From Ilumatobacteraceae bacterium (lineage in GTDB: Bacteria > Actinomycetota > Acidimicrobiia > Acidimicrobiales > Ilumatobacteraceae), in NCBI GenBank assembly GCA_021299715.1, contig JAJTEL010000006.1, forward strand, positions 94,122 through 158,121: a stretch of 64,000 nucleotides of DNA, in the 5' to 3' direction. Of this stretch, positions 9,763 to 18,023 are shown piece by piece. The notes beneath the pieces are model-generated. The model had not been told where the DNA came from, did no database searches, and saw only the letters and a list, made by a program, of their open reading frames with translations. The position numbers and the translations under genes were made by a program. Numbering within the stretch: position 1 is the stretch's first letter; each line of letters starts with the position of its first letter.

Positions 9763-10989
9763 CTAGTCCTTTGGGGGAGTCCACGTGGACAAGAAACGTC
9801 CGAGTCGACCAATTGCTTCGGTGAGATCTTTAGCCCATGGCAAAGTCACGATGCGCAAGTGGTCTGGTGTTGGCCAGTTAAAGCCAGTGCCTTGCACTAA
9901 CAACACATGTTCAGCACGTAAAAAGTCGAGAACAAAACGACGATCATCTTCAATGGGATACATCTCGCGATCGAGTTTTGGAAACACATACAACGCACCT
10001 TTAGGGGTCACACAGGACACGCCAGGAATTTCTTCGAGTGCCTTCACTGCTGCATCACGTTGTGCAAGAAGACGACCTCCAGGAAGGATGAGATCGTTAA
10101 TGCTTTGGCGACCACCCAATGCGGTTTGAATTGCATGCTGCGCCGGCACATTTGGGCACAAACGCATGTTGGTCAACATGTTGATGCCCTCTATGTAGCT
10201 TGCCGCGTGTTTGCGTGGCCCGGTCACCATCATCCAGCCAGCACGAAAACCGGCCAAGCGATATGCCTTAGAAATTCCGTTGAAAGTGAACGTCAGAACT
10301 TCTGGTGCAACAGAGGAGAACGTGTGATGCACGGCGTCGTCGTACAAAATCTTGTCGTAGATCTCGTCTGCGAAGACAACAAGATTGTGCTCTAACGCAA
10401 GATCGGCAATGTCGCGAAGAACTTTCTTGGTGTACACAGCGCCTGTTGGGTTGTTGGGGTTAATAACAACAATGGCGCGAGTGCGAGGAGTGATCTTGGA
10501 ACGAATGTCTTCAAGATCTGGATTCCATGAATCATTTTCGTCGCACATGTAATGCACTGGCGTACCACCAGCAAGGCTTGTCGATGCTGTCCACAACGGA
10601 TAATCAGGTGCGGGAATAAGAACTTCGTCGTCCTGGTCAAGGAGAGCATTCATGGCTATCTGAATAAGTTCACTAACTCCGTTTCCCAACCAGATGTCAT
10701 CGGGATCGGTGATGTCTATTCCTTGAAGTTGGTAGTGCTGCACGATTGCAGTTCGAGCACTACGAATTCCTTGCGAGTCTGAGTAACCCTGTGATTCTGA
10801 AAGATGGCGAACAACATCCACCAAAATTTCTGGCGGTGCTTCAAAACCAAAAGGCGCGGGATTACCAATATTTAGTTTGGTAATGCGATGACCTTGTTCT
10901 TCTAGACGCTTTGCTTCCACCAGAACGGGACCGCGAATGTCATACAAGACATCTTCCAGCTTGTGCGACTGGTGAATTTCTGAGGGCAT
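9763..10989 (-). CDS. Class I PLP aminotransferase (alanine aminotransferase AlaA/AlaT-like)
   Basis: The 408-residue fold-type I aminotransferase probably makes alanine from pyruvate and glutamate. Visible motifs are NIGNPAPFGFEAP near the N terminus, GNGVSELI for PLP phosphate binding, NPNNPTGAVY (about residues 180-190), FADEIYDKI (PLP Asp), and the Schiff-base lysine in NGISKAYRLAGFRAGW. These motifs match the AlaA group best; aspartate aminotransferase is the main alternative. It ends 38 nt from the convergent EtfD-like gene and starts 3 nt after the dcd stop, so the two are probably co-transcribed. Confidence 0.85.
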   Translation of the reverse strand: MPSEIHQSHKLEDVLYDIRGPVLVEAKRLEEQGHRITKLNIGNPAPFGFEAPPEILVDVVRHLSESQGYSDSQGIRSARTAIVQHYQLQGIDITDPDDIWLGNGVSELIQIAMNALLDQDDEVLIPAPDYPLWTASTSLAGGTPVHYMCDENDSWNPDLEDIRSKITPRTRAIVVINPNNPTGAVYTKKVLRDIADLALEHNLVVFADEIYDKILYDDAVHHTFSSVAPEVLTFTFNGISKAYRLAGFRAGWMMVTGPRKHAASYIEGINMLTNMRLCPNVPAQHAIQTALGGRQSINDLILPGGRLLAQRDAAVKALEEIPGVSCVTPKGALYVFPKLDREMYPIEDDRRFVLDFLRAEHVLLVQGTGFNWPTPDHLRIVTLPWAKDLTEAIGRLGRFLSTWTPPKD

Positions 10990-10991
10990 GA

Positions 10992-11555
10992 CTATTTGAA
11001 GTTCTCGAAATAGCGACTAGGAGTAGGACCGCGTTGACCCTGATACTTCGAGCCTTGAGCGCCTGAGCCGTATGGCTTCTCGGCGGGTGATGTCATGGTG
11101 ATGAAACTGATCTGACCAATCTTCATGCCTGGATACAAGGTGATGGGAAGGTTGGCAAGGTTGGCGAGTTCCAAAGTGACGTGACCATCAAACCCAGCGT
11201 CAATAAACCCAGCCGTGGAGTGAATAACAAGGCCAAGACGACCCAGCGAGCTCTTGCCTTCGACGCGAGCCACCAAATTGTTTGGCACACCAACGCGTTC
11301 CAAAGTGGAGCCCAGCACGAACTCGCCCGGATGCAAGAGGAAAGCTTCGCCATCGGCAACTTCCACCAGTTCGGTGAGGCCGGTGAGATCTTGCTTCACA
11401 TCGAGAACTGCTGCGGTGTGGTTACGAAAGACACGAAAGAGGTTCGAGACCTTCACGTCAATGCTGCTGGGCTGAACGCAGGACTCGTCGAAGGGTTCAA
11501 TGATGATGCGTCCTGCTGCCAGGTCTGCGCGAAGGTCACGGTCGGAAAGAATCAC
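10992..11555 (-). CDS. dcd: dCTP deaminase
   Basis: Deaminates dCTP to dUTP; the actinobacterial form in Mycobacterium is bifunctional and also releases dUMP, which I infer may hold here. The 187-residue protein starts at a GTG giving the family N terminus (V/M)[11 protein letters not shown]. It contains [28 protein letters not shown] with the catalytic Glu in the following HVTLELAN, and the C-terminal [12 protein letters not shown] motif. A longer frame to 11588 would start inside the terminator hairpin at 11572-11601, so the shorter start is preferred. TAGGGT lies 7 nt upstream and there is no Shine-Dalgarno, suggesting a leaderless mRNA. Confidence 0.95.
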   Translation of the reverse strand: MILSDRDLRADLAAGRIIIEPFDESCVQPSSIDVKVSNLFRVFRNHTAAVLDVKQDLTGLTELVEVADGEAFLLHPGEFVLGSTLERVGVPNNLVARVEGKSSLGRLGLVIHSTAGFIDAGFDGHVTLELANLANLPITLYPGMKIGQISFITMTSPAEKPYGSGAQGSKYQGQRGPTPSRYFENFK

Positions 11556-11571
11556 AGAGGAAACCCTAGCG

Positions 11572-11601
11572 AAATGCCCCCCTCTCACGAGGGGGGCATT
11601 T
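11572..11601 (-). terminator. Hairpin terminator after the MMPL gene
   Basis: A perfect 13-bp inverted repeat (AAATGCCCCCCTC / GAGGGGGGCATTT) with a 4-nt loop, 20 nt after the MMPL stop. On the minus strand the stem ends in TTT. It separates MMPL transcription from dcd. Confidence 0.8.
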
Positions 11602-11621
11602 ACACAGAACGAGAGTATTTC

Positions 11622-13751
11622 TTAGTGGGTGAAGGAAATCTCGGGGAGCACCTTGGCCATCCACTTGGGTATGTACCACGCCTTCTTATCCAAAAGACCA
11701 AGAAGGGCAGGCACCAACATCATTCGAATGACAGTGGCGTCCAAGAGCACCGCCACAGCCAGGGTGATTCCTAGCTCAGTAGGTGGAATAGGTCCCGTCA
11801 CACCAAAAGCGATGAACACCACAATCATGATGAGTGCCGCATTCGTAATGGGTCGACCTGTTCGGGCGATTCCTTCACGAACCGCGATCTGTGTGTCCCC
11901 GGATTTCTCATGGTGTTCCTTGATGGATGCCAACAGGAACAGCTGATAGTCCATGGACAATCCGAATAGCAGAGCGAAGAAGAACAATGGAGCCCACGCA
12001 TTAATGAACCCTTGATGCTCTATCCCAATGAGACTTGCGCCGAATCCATGCTGGAAGACCAATGTGGCAAATCCAAAACTTGAAGCAACGCTGATGAGGT
12101 TCAACACAATGGATGCAACGGCGATAGTGAGACTGCGGAAGACCACCAAGAGCAACAAGAATGCAACCAACATGATGAGACCAACAGCTAGCGGTGCGCT
12201 AGAGATAAGAGCGTCGGTGAGGTCGTGGTTCTGAGTTCCTGGACCACCGACGAGAGTACTTGGCGACACTTTCTGTACTGCAGTGCGCAGACGGCCGGTC
12301 ATGTCTTGTGTTTCTTCTGAACTACCACCTGTCTTTGCAAACGCACGAACAACGGTGCGACCTTCGGCCGACTTCACTCCCATGGGAGCAACCATCATTG
12401 TGTTGCGGTCAGAGGCCACAACGTCGACGATCTTCTGTGCATCGGCTTCAGGTGTTGTTATATAGAACGGTGCAACCGCACCAGGTCCGAATGCGGAAAC
12501 CACCGCATCGTTTCCGTCACGACTCTGTGCACCTTTGTCCACCACTGTTGCATCCGGCATTCCTAATCGCATGGAAAGTGCTGGAGCGGCGAGCGCAAGC
12601 ATGAGAACCAATCCGACAATCAAAGTGCGACGTGGCTTCCACAAAGCCTTCGATGTCCAACGCGCCCAACGGCCTTCGGCGGCTCGGTCCGGATCTTCCT
12701 TTGCACGATTCACCAAGACTTTGTCGCCCAAACCAGCAAGAACTGCAGGAAGCAAAGTTAATGATGCTGCTGCAACTGCGATAACAGACACAATCATTCC
12801 AAAAGCCATGGCCCGAAACACCATGATGGGAACAAAGAAGAGTGCAGCTAGTGACAACACAACGGTAAGCGCGGATAAGAACACGGCCTTGCCTGCTGTC
12901 TCTAATGCACCAGCCATTGCTTCGGGCATTACTTTTCCTTCTTCGCGTTCTTCTCGGTATCGAGACACGATGAACAAGCTGTAGTCAATACCAACGGCAA
13001 GACCAATCATCATTGAGAAGTTCATTGACCACACAGACAATGGCGTGATAGCACTTGCCAAGTTGATGACTGCGAATCCAACTGCAATTCCGGCAATGGC
13101 CAAAATCAGTGGCACACCTGCAGCAATTGCAGAACCGAACGCAATGAACAACAGAATCAATGTTGGAAGGCCTGACAAAAGTTCTGCCTTGTGCAATGCC
13201 TTTTCATTTTCTTTATTGAAGTCTTCCCACATTGCCCATTCGCCAGTTGCGTTCGCAACGGTGCCTTCGGGAAGTTGTTGTTCGTCCAACCACTCCATGA
13301 GATGCCCGGCTGAAATAGGAAGATCTGCATCTTCGGTTCCTTCCAACATCACGGGGATGATGATGGTTTTGCCGTCCATAGAGATAAGACCAGATTCTTT
13401 CGGCATCTCTAGTGGGTTCATTGCGCCGGCGCTACCTGGGGCTGTTGAAGCGCCCGTCGCCAATGTCTGTACAGCCTGTGGACTGGTCTGAACTGACTGG
13501 TCTTGTTGAACCACGATCATGGCGGCTTCAGCTCCAACCTGTGGGAACTGAGTACGTAATTCGTTGCGGACAATTTGTGCTTCTGAACCTTGGGCATCCC
13601 ACCCAGCTCCAGACAATGCGCTGGTGAGCGAGATTGCTAAGGGTGCTGCGGCGACAGTAAGAATCGCCCACAAAAGCATCACGGTTTTCTTTTTGGCCAC
13701 AGAGAATCTCGCGATGCTGGCGAGGGGGCCATGTGCTGGAGGTGTTTTCAT
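11622..13751 (-). CDS. MMPL-family RND transporter
   Basis: The 709-residue integral membrane protein is of the MmpL/RND superfamily. An N-terminal helix is followed by an outside loop (about residues 45-170), then a helix block containing the GLAVGIDYSLFIVSRYREER signature (about residue 255), a second outside loop, and a second block with LFGLSMDYQLFLLASIKEHH. Both carry the Asp-Tyr proton-relay positions. MMPL proteins export lipids or drugs; the substrate is unknown. TATAGT lies 8 nt before the ATG. The divergent DUF2892 gene is 63 bp away and a CsoR/CstR-like palindrome lies between, so both may answer to the same repressor. Confidence 0.9.
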   Translation of the reverse strand: MKTPPAHGPLASIARFSVAKKKTVMLLWAILTVAAAPLAISLTSALSGAGWDAQGSEAQIVRNELRTQFPQVGAEAAMIVVQQDQSVQTSPQAVQTLATGASTAPGSAGAMNPLEMPKESGLISMDGKTIIIPVMLEGTEDADLPISAGHLMEWLDEQQLPEGTVANATGEWAMWEDFNKENEKALHKAELLSGLPTLILLFIAFGSAIAAGVPLILAIAGIAVGFAVINLASAITPLSVWSMNFSMMIGLAVGIDYSLFIVSRYREEREEGKVMPEAMAGALETAGKAVFLSALTVVLSLAALFFVPIMVFRAMAFGMIVSVIAVAAASLTLLPAVLAGLGDKVLVNRAKEDPDRAAEGRWARWTSKALWKPRRTLIVGLVLMLALAAPALSMRLGMPDATVVDKGAQSRDGNDAVVSAFGPGAVAPFYITTPEADAQKIVDVVASDRNTMMVAPMGVKSAEGRTVVRAFAKTGGSSEETQDMTGRLRTAVQKVSPSTLVGGPGTQNHDLTDALISSAPLAVGLIMLVAFLLLLVVFRSLTIAVASIVLNLISVASSFGFATLVFQHGFGASLIGIEHQGFINAWAPLFFFALLFGLSMDYQLFLLASIKEHHEKSGDTQIAVREGIARTGRPITNAALIMIVVFIAFGVTGPIPPTELGITLAVAVLLDATVIRMMLVPALLGLLDKKAWYIPKWMAKVLPEISFTH

Positions 13752-13767
13752 AAGTATCGACTATACC

Positions 13768-13783
13768 ATACCCCCTAGGGTAT
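13768..13783. promoter_or_regulatory. CsoR/CstR-like operator between divergent genes
   Basis: ATACCC-CCTA-GGGTAT, a perfect 6-bp inverted repeat over a G/C-tract core. This is the shape of operators bound by copper (CsoR) or persulfide (CstR) sensing repressors. It overlaps the space between TATAGT for the MMPL gene (minus, 13760-13765) and TATACT for the DUF2892 gene (plus, 13783-13788). No csoR-like gene is in this window. Confidence 0.65.
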
Positions 13784-13814
13784 ATACTCACTTCACCGTC
13801 AAAAGGAGACCCCT

Positions 13815-14042
13815 ATGAAATTTCTGTCGTTCATGAGCACACCCCTGGGTCGCGTGTTACGCGTTGTCATGGGTGCCATCATCATTTGGGCCGGACTAGC
13901 AATTGGTGGTGCAGGCGGTACTGCACTCGCAATTTTCGGGTTCTTGCCGCCAATAACTGGAATTCTTGGACTGTGCCCCATTAATCCTTTAGTGGGTCGA
14001 CCAATTCGTTGCGACGCTGCGTGTCGCATGCAAACGAAATAA
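13815..14042 (+). CDS. DUF2892 (YgaP-type) small membrane protein
   Basis: The 75-residue protein has two hydrophobic helices (about residues 14-30 and 33-52) and a CPINPLVGRPIRCDAAC tail. This matches the DUF2892 family, the membrane segment often fused to or encoded beside rhodanese sulfurtransferases and CstR regulators. A good AAAGGAG ribosome site precedes the ATG. The 3' end overlaps the convergent small gene by 62 bp. A role in sulfur handling is inferred from family and operator, not shown. Confidence 0.8.
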   Translation: MKFLSFMSTPLGRVLRVVMGAIIIWAGLAIGGAGGTALAIFGFLPPITGILGLCPINPLVGRPIRCDAACRMQTK

Positions 14043-14247
14043 GAACTACGGCTGCCCACTCTTGTAATTGAGCAATAAATGCATCGGCTTCGTCGCGAGT
14101 GAACTTGCCACCGGCCTGACGTTGCGTGAAACCCATTGGACCACGAGCGTCTCGAAAATCTGTATGGCCGGCAGCATTGAGCAACTGCATAAGTTCTTGT
14201 AGTTGTTTGCCCGTTGCTGGTGGGCCAGAAGGTTGTCCGAATGCCAT
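13981..14247 (-). CDS. Conserved hypothetical protein (actinobacterial, 88 aa)
   Basis: The N terminus MAFGQPSGPPATGKQLQEL is followed by a Gly/Arg-rich stretch (DARGPMGFTQRQAGGKFTRDE) and an amphipathic helix. It resembles short actinobacterial hypotheticals with the same ordered motifs, but I cannot name a function. The last 62 bp overlap the convergent DUF2892 gene. There is no signal peptide or membrane segment. It could be nucleic-acid binding, given its basic character, but that is a guess. Confidence 0.6.
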   Translation of the reverse strand: MAFGQPSGPPATGKQLQELMQLLNAAGHTDFRDARGPMGFTQRQAGGKFTRDEADAFIAQLQEWAAVVLISFACDTQRRNELVDPLKD

Positions 14248-14275
14248 GAGATGACCGTAGCGAAGGGGTCGTTCG

Positions 14276-14518
14276 TTACTTCAGAAGGCTGGCAATTGAC
14301 CACACTGCTGCGGTTGCGCCAATGATTGCCATTACAAGACTGCGAACAACGGGGGCTTTGTCCAGGTCTGCGCTGTCCGATTCATTATCGTCCGACTGTG
14401 AATTGGGCTTCTTTGGCTGCGCTTTAGGGGGGCGAACCAATGCGGCAATGTTCCCCACAGCAAGTGCCCCACCAAGTGCGAGGACCAAATACACAATGAG
14501 ATTGTCTCCAAGGAACAT
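14276..14518 (-). CDS. Hypothetical small membrane protein (two helices)
   Basis: The 80-residue protein has a hydrophobic helix at about residues 7-26, a charged linker rich in Lys, Asp and Ser (30-56), and a second helix at 58-78. No family was recognised. The ATG at 14518 has TAACCT 6 nt upstream, suggesting a leaderless start; a GTG two codons earlier is possible. It is divergent from the VOC gene. Confidence 0.55.
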   Translation of the reverse strand: MFLGDNLIVYLVLALGGALAVGNIAALVRPPKAQPKKPNSQSDDNESDSADLDKAPVVRSLVMAIIGATAAVWSIASLLK

Positions 14519-14550
14519 GCACACAGGTTAGGCGTGGCAGACTCTCGCGT

Positions 14551-15078
14551 ATGGGCTTCCACCACGTTGCACTCGCCACCAAAGACCTCGCCGCAACTCA
14601 CACCTTCTATACCGAGGTCATGGGGTTCTCGCTGGTGAAGACAGTTATTGCGCCAGTTCCTGGTTCCCCCACTGCTGGTTGGTCACGCCACGTCTTCTAC
14701 GACACCGGATCGGACGGAATGATTGCTTTCTGGGATCTTCACGATGCGCAGTGGGCCGACGGCTACCCCACCAACATCAACAAAACTGCTGGCTTGCCTG
14801 GTTGGGTGAATCACTTTGCCTACAACGCGCCAACGCGTGAGTTCTTAGACGACCGGCGTGCCAATTGGTGCGCACACGGGCACACCGTTGCAGAGGTTGA
14901 TCACGAATTTTGCGTCAGCATCTACACAACAGATCCAGACGGAAACACTGTTGAGTTTTGCCACGACATTCGACCATTCACCGCGGAAGAAAAACAGCGT
15001 GCGTTCGAACTTCTCGGTCACGACAATCCGCCCGCCGACAAAGATCCGAAAATCACAATTCATCCGCCCACTCACTGA
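14551..15078 (+). CDS. VOC-superfamily (glyoxalase/dioxygenase-like) protein
   Basis: The 175-residue protein has two paired beta-alpha-beta-beta-beta modules. It opens FHHVALATKDLAATHTFYTEVMGF and closes with DPDGNTVEFC, where His4 or His5 and the final Glu are typical metal ligands. The reaction is unknown; the superfamily includes glyoxalase I, ring-cleaving dioxygenases and epimerases. It is similar in length and motifs to the other VOC gene at 54863 but not identical. It ends 9 nt before the convergent dnaB stop. Confidence 0.8.
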   Translation: MGFHHVALATKDLAATHTFYTEVMGFSLVKTVIAPVPGSPTAGWSRHVFYDTGSDGMIAFWDLHDAQWADGYPTNINKTAGLPGWVNHFAYNAPTREFLDDRRANWCAHGHTVAEVDHEFCVSIYTTDPDGNTVEFCHDIRPFTAEEKQRAFELLGHDNPPADKDPKITIHPPTH

Positions 15079-15087
15079 GCGAAGAAC

Positions 15088-16464
15088 TCACTCTGGTTCG
15101 TCGACGAACTGGGTGTATGCCTTGTTGAAGATAAGGCGAATGGTGTCTGTTGGGCCAGAACGATGCTTTGCAACGATGACATCGGCAAAGCCACGATCGT
15201 TCATGCGAACCTCAGTATTTGCAGCCTCTTCGCGATACAAGAACATAACAACGTCGGCGTCTTGTTCGAGTGCTCCCGATTCACGAAGGTCTGACAAGTT
15301 TGGACGACGATCTGCGCGCTGTTCAATACCGCGACTTAACTGACTGAGTGCAACAACAGGAATTCCGAATTCGCGCGCAAGCATTTTGAGACCGCGAGAA
15401 ATTTCAGCAACTTCTAATTGGCGTGTTTCATGATTGCCGCCACCCATCAGCTGCAGGTAGTCAATAACCACCATTGCCGGCGGAGCATCGGACACTTTTA
15501 CGCGGCGCAATTTCTGACGAATTTGCATGACGCTGATTTGCGGGGTGTCGTCGATATACAGCGGAATGTTCAAACGATTCATCGCGTGTGTAATTTTTGT
15601 CCAGTCGGCGTCTTGTAGACGGCCGCTTCGCATGCGATCGGAATCGACTTGTGCTTCTGCAGACAAAATACGTTGCGTTAATTCTGGTGCTGACATTTCC
15701 AAGGAAAAAAACAGCACAGGGCGATTTGTTGTTCGGGCAGCGCTGACGGCCATTCCTAATGCGAATGCAGATTTACCCATGGCAGGACGAGCACCAACAA
15801 TGTTGAGAGTTCCGGCCTGCATACCAGACAGCAACTTGTCCAACTTTGAGTAGCCAGTGCGAATTCCTGTGATGTCGGTACCGGAGTCGTATCGCGCTTC
15901 AAGAATGGACGTAACGATTCCGGTGAGTTCATTCAGTTTTTGCAGTGTGTCGGTGATTTGTTCGTCACCAATATCGAACACAATTTGTTCTGCACGATCA
16001 ATTGCAATGCGAACGTCGGCGGGAGCCGAATAGCCAATGTCGGCAATATCGCTTGCGCCTTTAATAAGACGGCGAAGCATTGCGGTGTCGCGCACAATGC
16101 GGATGTATCGGCCTGCACTGCTAATTGACGGAGTTGCATTTTGCAGTTCGTTCAAAAAGTTGAGCCCGCCCATGTCATCCAACAAATTGCTACGGCGCAA
16201 CTCTTCCGACACGGTGACTGCATCGATTGCTTCACCTTGGCCAGACAGCGAACGAATAGCGGCGTAGACGTGACCGTGTGATGGTTTGTAGAAGTCACTG
16301 GGGTCGAGCGACATTTCAATGGCAAGACCAACAGGCGTGTCGTCTAACAACATGGCGCCCAACAACGATGCTTCGGCATCGAGATTGTGTGGTGGCGTAC
16401 GACTATCGGTGCGCGGCGCAGGCCGAGAGTTGGTCCGCTCGTAGCGGTCGCTGTTGTCTGACAT
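15088..16464 (-). CDS. dnaB: Replicative DNA helicase DnaB
   Basis: The hexameric 5'-3' helicase of the replisome. The 458-residue protein has the N-terminal all-alpha domain starting PPHNLDAEASLLGAMLLDD, then the RecA-like domain with Walker A GARPAMGKSAF (about residue 225), Walker B MVVIDYLQLM, the DnaB motif 4 SQLSRGIEQRADRRPNLSDLRESGALEQDAD, and a C-terminal FNKAYTQF. There is no intein. It follows rplI after a 120-bp gap that carries several DnaA boxes. The likely loader DciA is encoded at 40086. Confidence 0.97.
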   Translation of the reverse strand: MSDNSDRYERTNSRPAPRTDSRTPPHNLDAEASLLGAMLLDDTPVGLAIEMSLDPSDFYKPSHGHVYAAIRSLSGQGEAIDAVTVSEELRRSNLLDDMGGLNFLNELQNATPSISSAGRYIRIVRDTAMLRRLIKGASDIADIGYSAPADVRIAIDRAEQIVFDIGDEQITDTLQKLNELTGIVTSILEARYDSGTDITGIRTGYSKLDKLLSGMQAGTLNIVGARPAMGKSAFALGMAVSAARTTNRPVLFFSLEMSAPELTQRILSAEAQVDSDRMRSGRLQDADWTKITHAMNRLNIPLYIDDTPQISVMQIRQKLRRVKVSDAPPAMVVIDYLQLMGGGNHETRQLEVAEISRGLKMLAREFGIPVVALSQLSRGIEQRADRRPNLSDLRESGALEQDADVVMFLYREEAANTEVRMNDRGFADVIVAKHRSGPTDTIRLIFNKAYTQFVDEPE

Positions 16465-16493
16465 AAGAGACCTCTACCTTGCCCGCAAACAGC

Positions 16494-16568
16494 TGTGGAT
16501 TGCTAGTGGACAACCCTGCGAAATCCTTGTGGATTCGGCTGGGGATAGAGAGGGCACTCTGTGGATAA
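16494..16568 (-). promoter_or_regulatory. DnaA-box cluster upstream of dnaB
   Basis: On the minus strand: CAATCCACA (16494-16502), TTGTCCACT (16505-16513), GAATCCACA (16528-16536) and a perfect TTATCCACA (16560-16568), with CTATCCCCA between them at 16540-16548. All have the same orientation, within 75 bp and 30 nt before the dnaB ATG. This is likely DnaA control of dnaB transcription or a replication-associated site. Confidence 0.6.
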
Positions 16569-16584
16569 CGGTGTGCTGGCTGAA

Positions 16585-17028
16585 TCAGCCAGGCACGACT
16601 GAAATCTTGACGGTGCACTCAACGTCTGCGTGCAAACGCACGGTGACGCTGTGTGAACCAGTGGTGCGAATGGGCTGAGCCACAATCTTCTTGCGGTCGA
16701 GAGAAACGCCAGCTTGTGCAGCCAAGGCAGACGCAATGTCTGCAGTGGTAACAGAACCAAACAAACGACCCTCGTTGCCGGACTTTGCCTTCACAGTGAA
16801 TGCCTTAGCGGTGAGTGCTTCGGCGATTGTGCGAGCTGAGTCGCGGTCGGCTGCTTCACGCAGATCGCGTGCACGACGCATTGCGTTGGCTTGGTTGACC
16901 GCACCATCGGTGGCAACAAGTGCCATGCCGCGTGGCAAGAGATAGTTACGTGCGTGTCCGTCGGCCACGGTGACAATGTCACCGCGACGTCCGACGCCAG
17001 CAATGTCTTCACGAAGAATCACGTTCAT
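16585..17028 (-). CDS. rplI: 50S ribosomal protein L9
   Basis: L9 binds 23S rRNA at the base of the L1 stalk. The 147-residue protein starts MNVILREDIAGVGRRGDIV, followed by the conserved GHARNYLLPRGMAL segment, a central helix (about residues 40-75), and the C-terminal domain containing GRLFGSVT. The ATG at 17028 is one base after the rpsR stop; a longer upstream frame runs through rpsR and has no family match. It is the last gene of the rpsF-ssb-rpsR-rplI operon. Confidence 0.97.
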   Translation of the reverse strand: MNVILREDIAGVGRRGDIVTVADGHARNYLLPRGMALVATDGAVNQANAMRRARDLREAADRDSARTIAEALTAKAFTVKAKSGNEGRLFGSVTTADIASALAAQAGVSLDRKKIVAQPIRTTGSHSVTVRLHADVECTVKISVVPG

Positions 17029-17029
17029 A

Positions 17030-17455
17030 TCAGGCCTCTTCTGCGCTCTCAACAACTTCTTCAGCTGCCGACTCGGTGGTGAAATCTTCATCGTCGTTCA
17101 CGTTTGCGTACTCGGATGTAATTGGCTGCTCTGGCATCTCAAGGGTGCTGTCGTCCTCACGGCCTTCCTTGCCTGGGCGAGGAGCGCGAGTAGAAACAGT
17201 GCGCTTGGTGTATGGCAACAGAGCCATTTCGCGAGCGTTCTTGATTGCTGTTGCCAGTTCACGTTGGTGCTGCACATTTGTGCCGCTCATGCGCTGACCG
17301 CGGATCTTTGAGCGGTCGGTCATGAAGCGCTGAAGCAGGCTGACGTCTTTGTAGTCGATAAAGACAACCTTCTCGGCTGCGAGTGGGTTGGCCTTCTTCT
17401 TGAACTTGCGATTTAACTCGCGGGCTGCACGCGCTTTGTTCTTCTTGCTAGTCAT
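17030..17455 (-). CDS. rpsR: 30S ribosomal protein S18 with long acidic C-terminal extension
   Basis: S18 binds S6 on the 30S platform. The first 85 or so residues are a normal S18, with a basic N terminus, FIDYKDVSLLQRFMTDRSKIRGQRMSG (positions 32-58) and KNAREMALLPYT. The protein then continues to 141 residues with a tail of many Glu and Asp and few aromatics (about residues 90-141). Typical bacterial S18 is 75-90 residues, so this tail is unusual. It lies between ssb and rplI, with the rplI start one base after its stop. Confidence 0.95.
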   Translation of the reverse strand: MTSKKNKARAARELNRKFKKKANPLAAEKVVFIDYKDVSLLQRFMTDRSKIRGQRMSGTNVQHQRELATAIKNAREMALLPYTKRTVSTRAPRPGKEGREDDSTLEMPEQPITSEYANVNDDEDFTTESAAEEVVESAEEA

Positions 17456-17495
17456 TGTGTGGTCCTTGTATGAGGGAAGTGGGAATTAAAGAGAA

Positions 17496-17963
17496 TTAGA
17501 AAGGTTCTTCGTCGGATGGGAAGTAGCCGCCATCGCCGCCACCGGTGTTTCCACCAGTGTTGCCACGACTGTTGCCGCCACCGAAGTTGCCGCCCTGGCC
17601 GCCTTCGCCGCGAGGGTTGCGCTCGACTGATGCGGTGGCCCAACGAAGGCTGGGTCCGATTTCGTCGGCATTGATTTCAATGGTGGTGCGCTTTTCGCCT
17701 TCACGGTTTTGGTATTCACGCTGTTCGAGACGACCCGAGACAACAACGCGCATTCCCTTGGTAAGAGAAGATGCTGCGTTTTCACCAAGCTGACCCCACG
17801 CAACAATGTTGAAGTAGGAGGTTTGGTCTTGCCATTCGCCGTTCACCTGATAGCGACGGTTCACAGCGAGGCCAAAAGAGGCAACGCCGCGACCACCGGT
17901 GGTGAAGCGAAGTTCGGGATCTCGGGTGATGTTCCCAACGAGAGTTACTGAGTTGTCGGCCAT
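17496..17963 (-). CDS. ssb: Single-stranded DNA-binding protein
   Basis: Essential single-strand binder in replication and repair. The 155-residue protein starts MADNSVTLVGNITRDPELRF and contains the OB-fold motif FGLAVNRRY, then TSYFNIVAWGQLGENA and KGMRVVVSGRLEQREY. A Gly/Asn-rich linker (about residues 115-145) leads to the acidic tip DEEPF that recruits partner proteins. An in-frame start six codons earlier is possible but the MAD start fits the family. It lies between rpsF and rpsR. Confidence 0.97.
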   Translation of the reverse strand: MADNSVTLVGNITRDPELRFTTGGRGVASFGLAVNRRYQVNGEWQDQTSYFNIVAWGQLGENAASSLTKGMRVVVSGRLEQREYQNREGEKRTTIEINADEIGPSLRWATASVERNPRGEGGQGGNFGGGNSRGNTGGNTGGGDGGYFPSDEEPF

Positions 17964-18023
17964 ATTGGTGGCTCCTTCCAATTAAGAAGTGATGAGTGAG
18001 AGCAGAGGGCTCGAAAGGACGGC

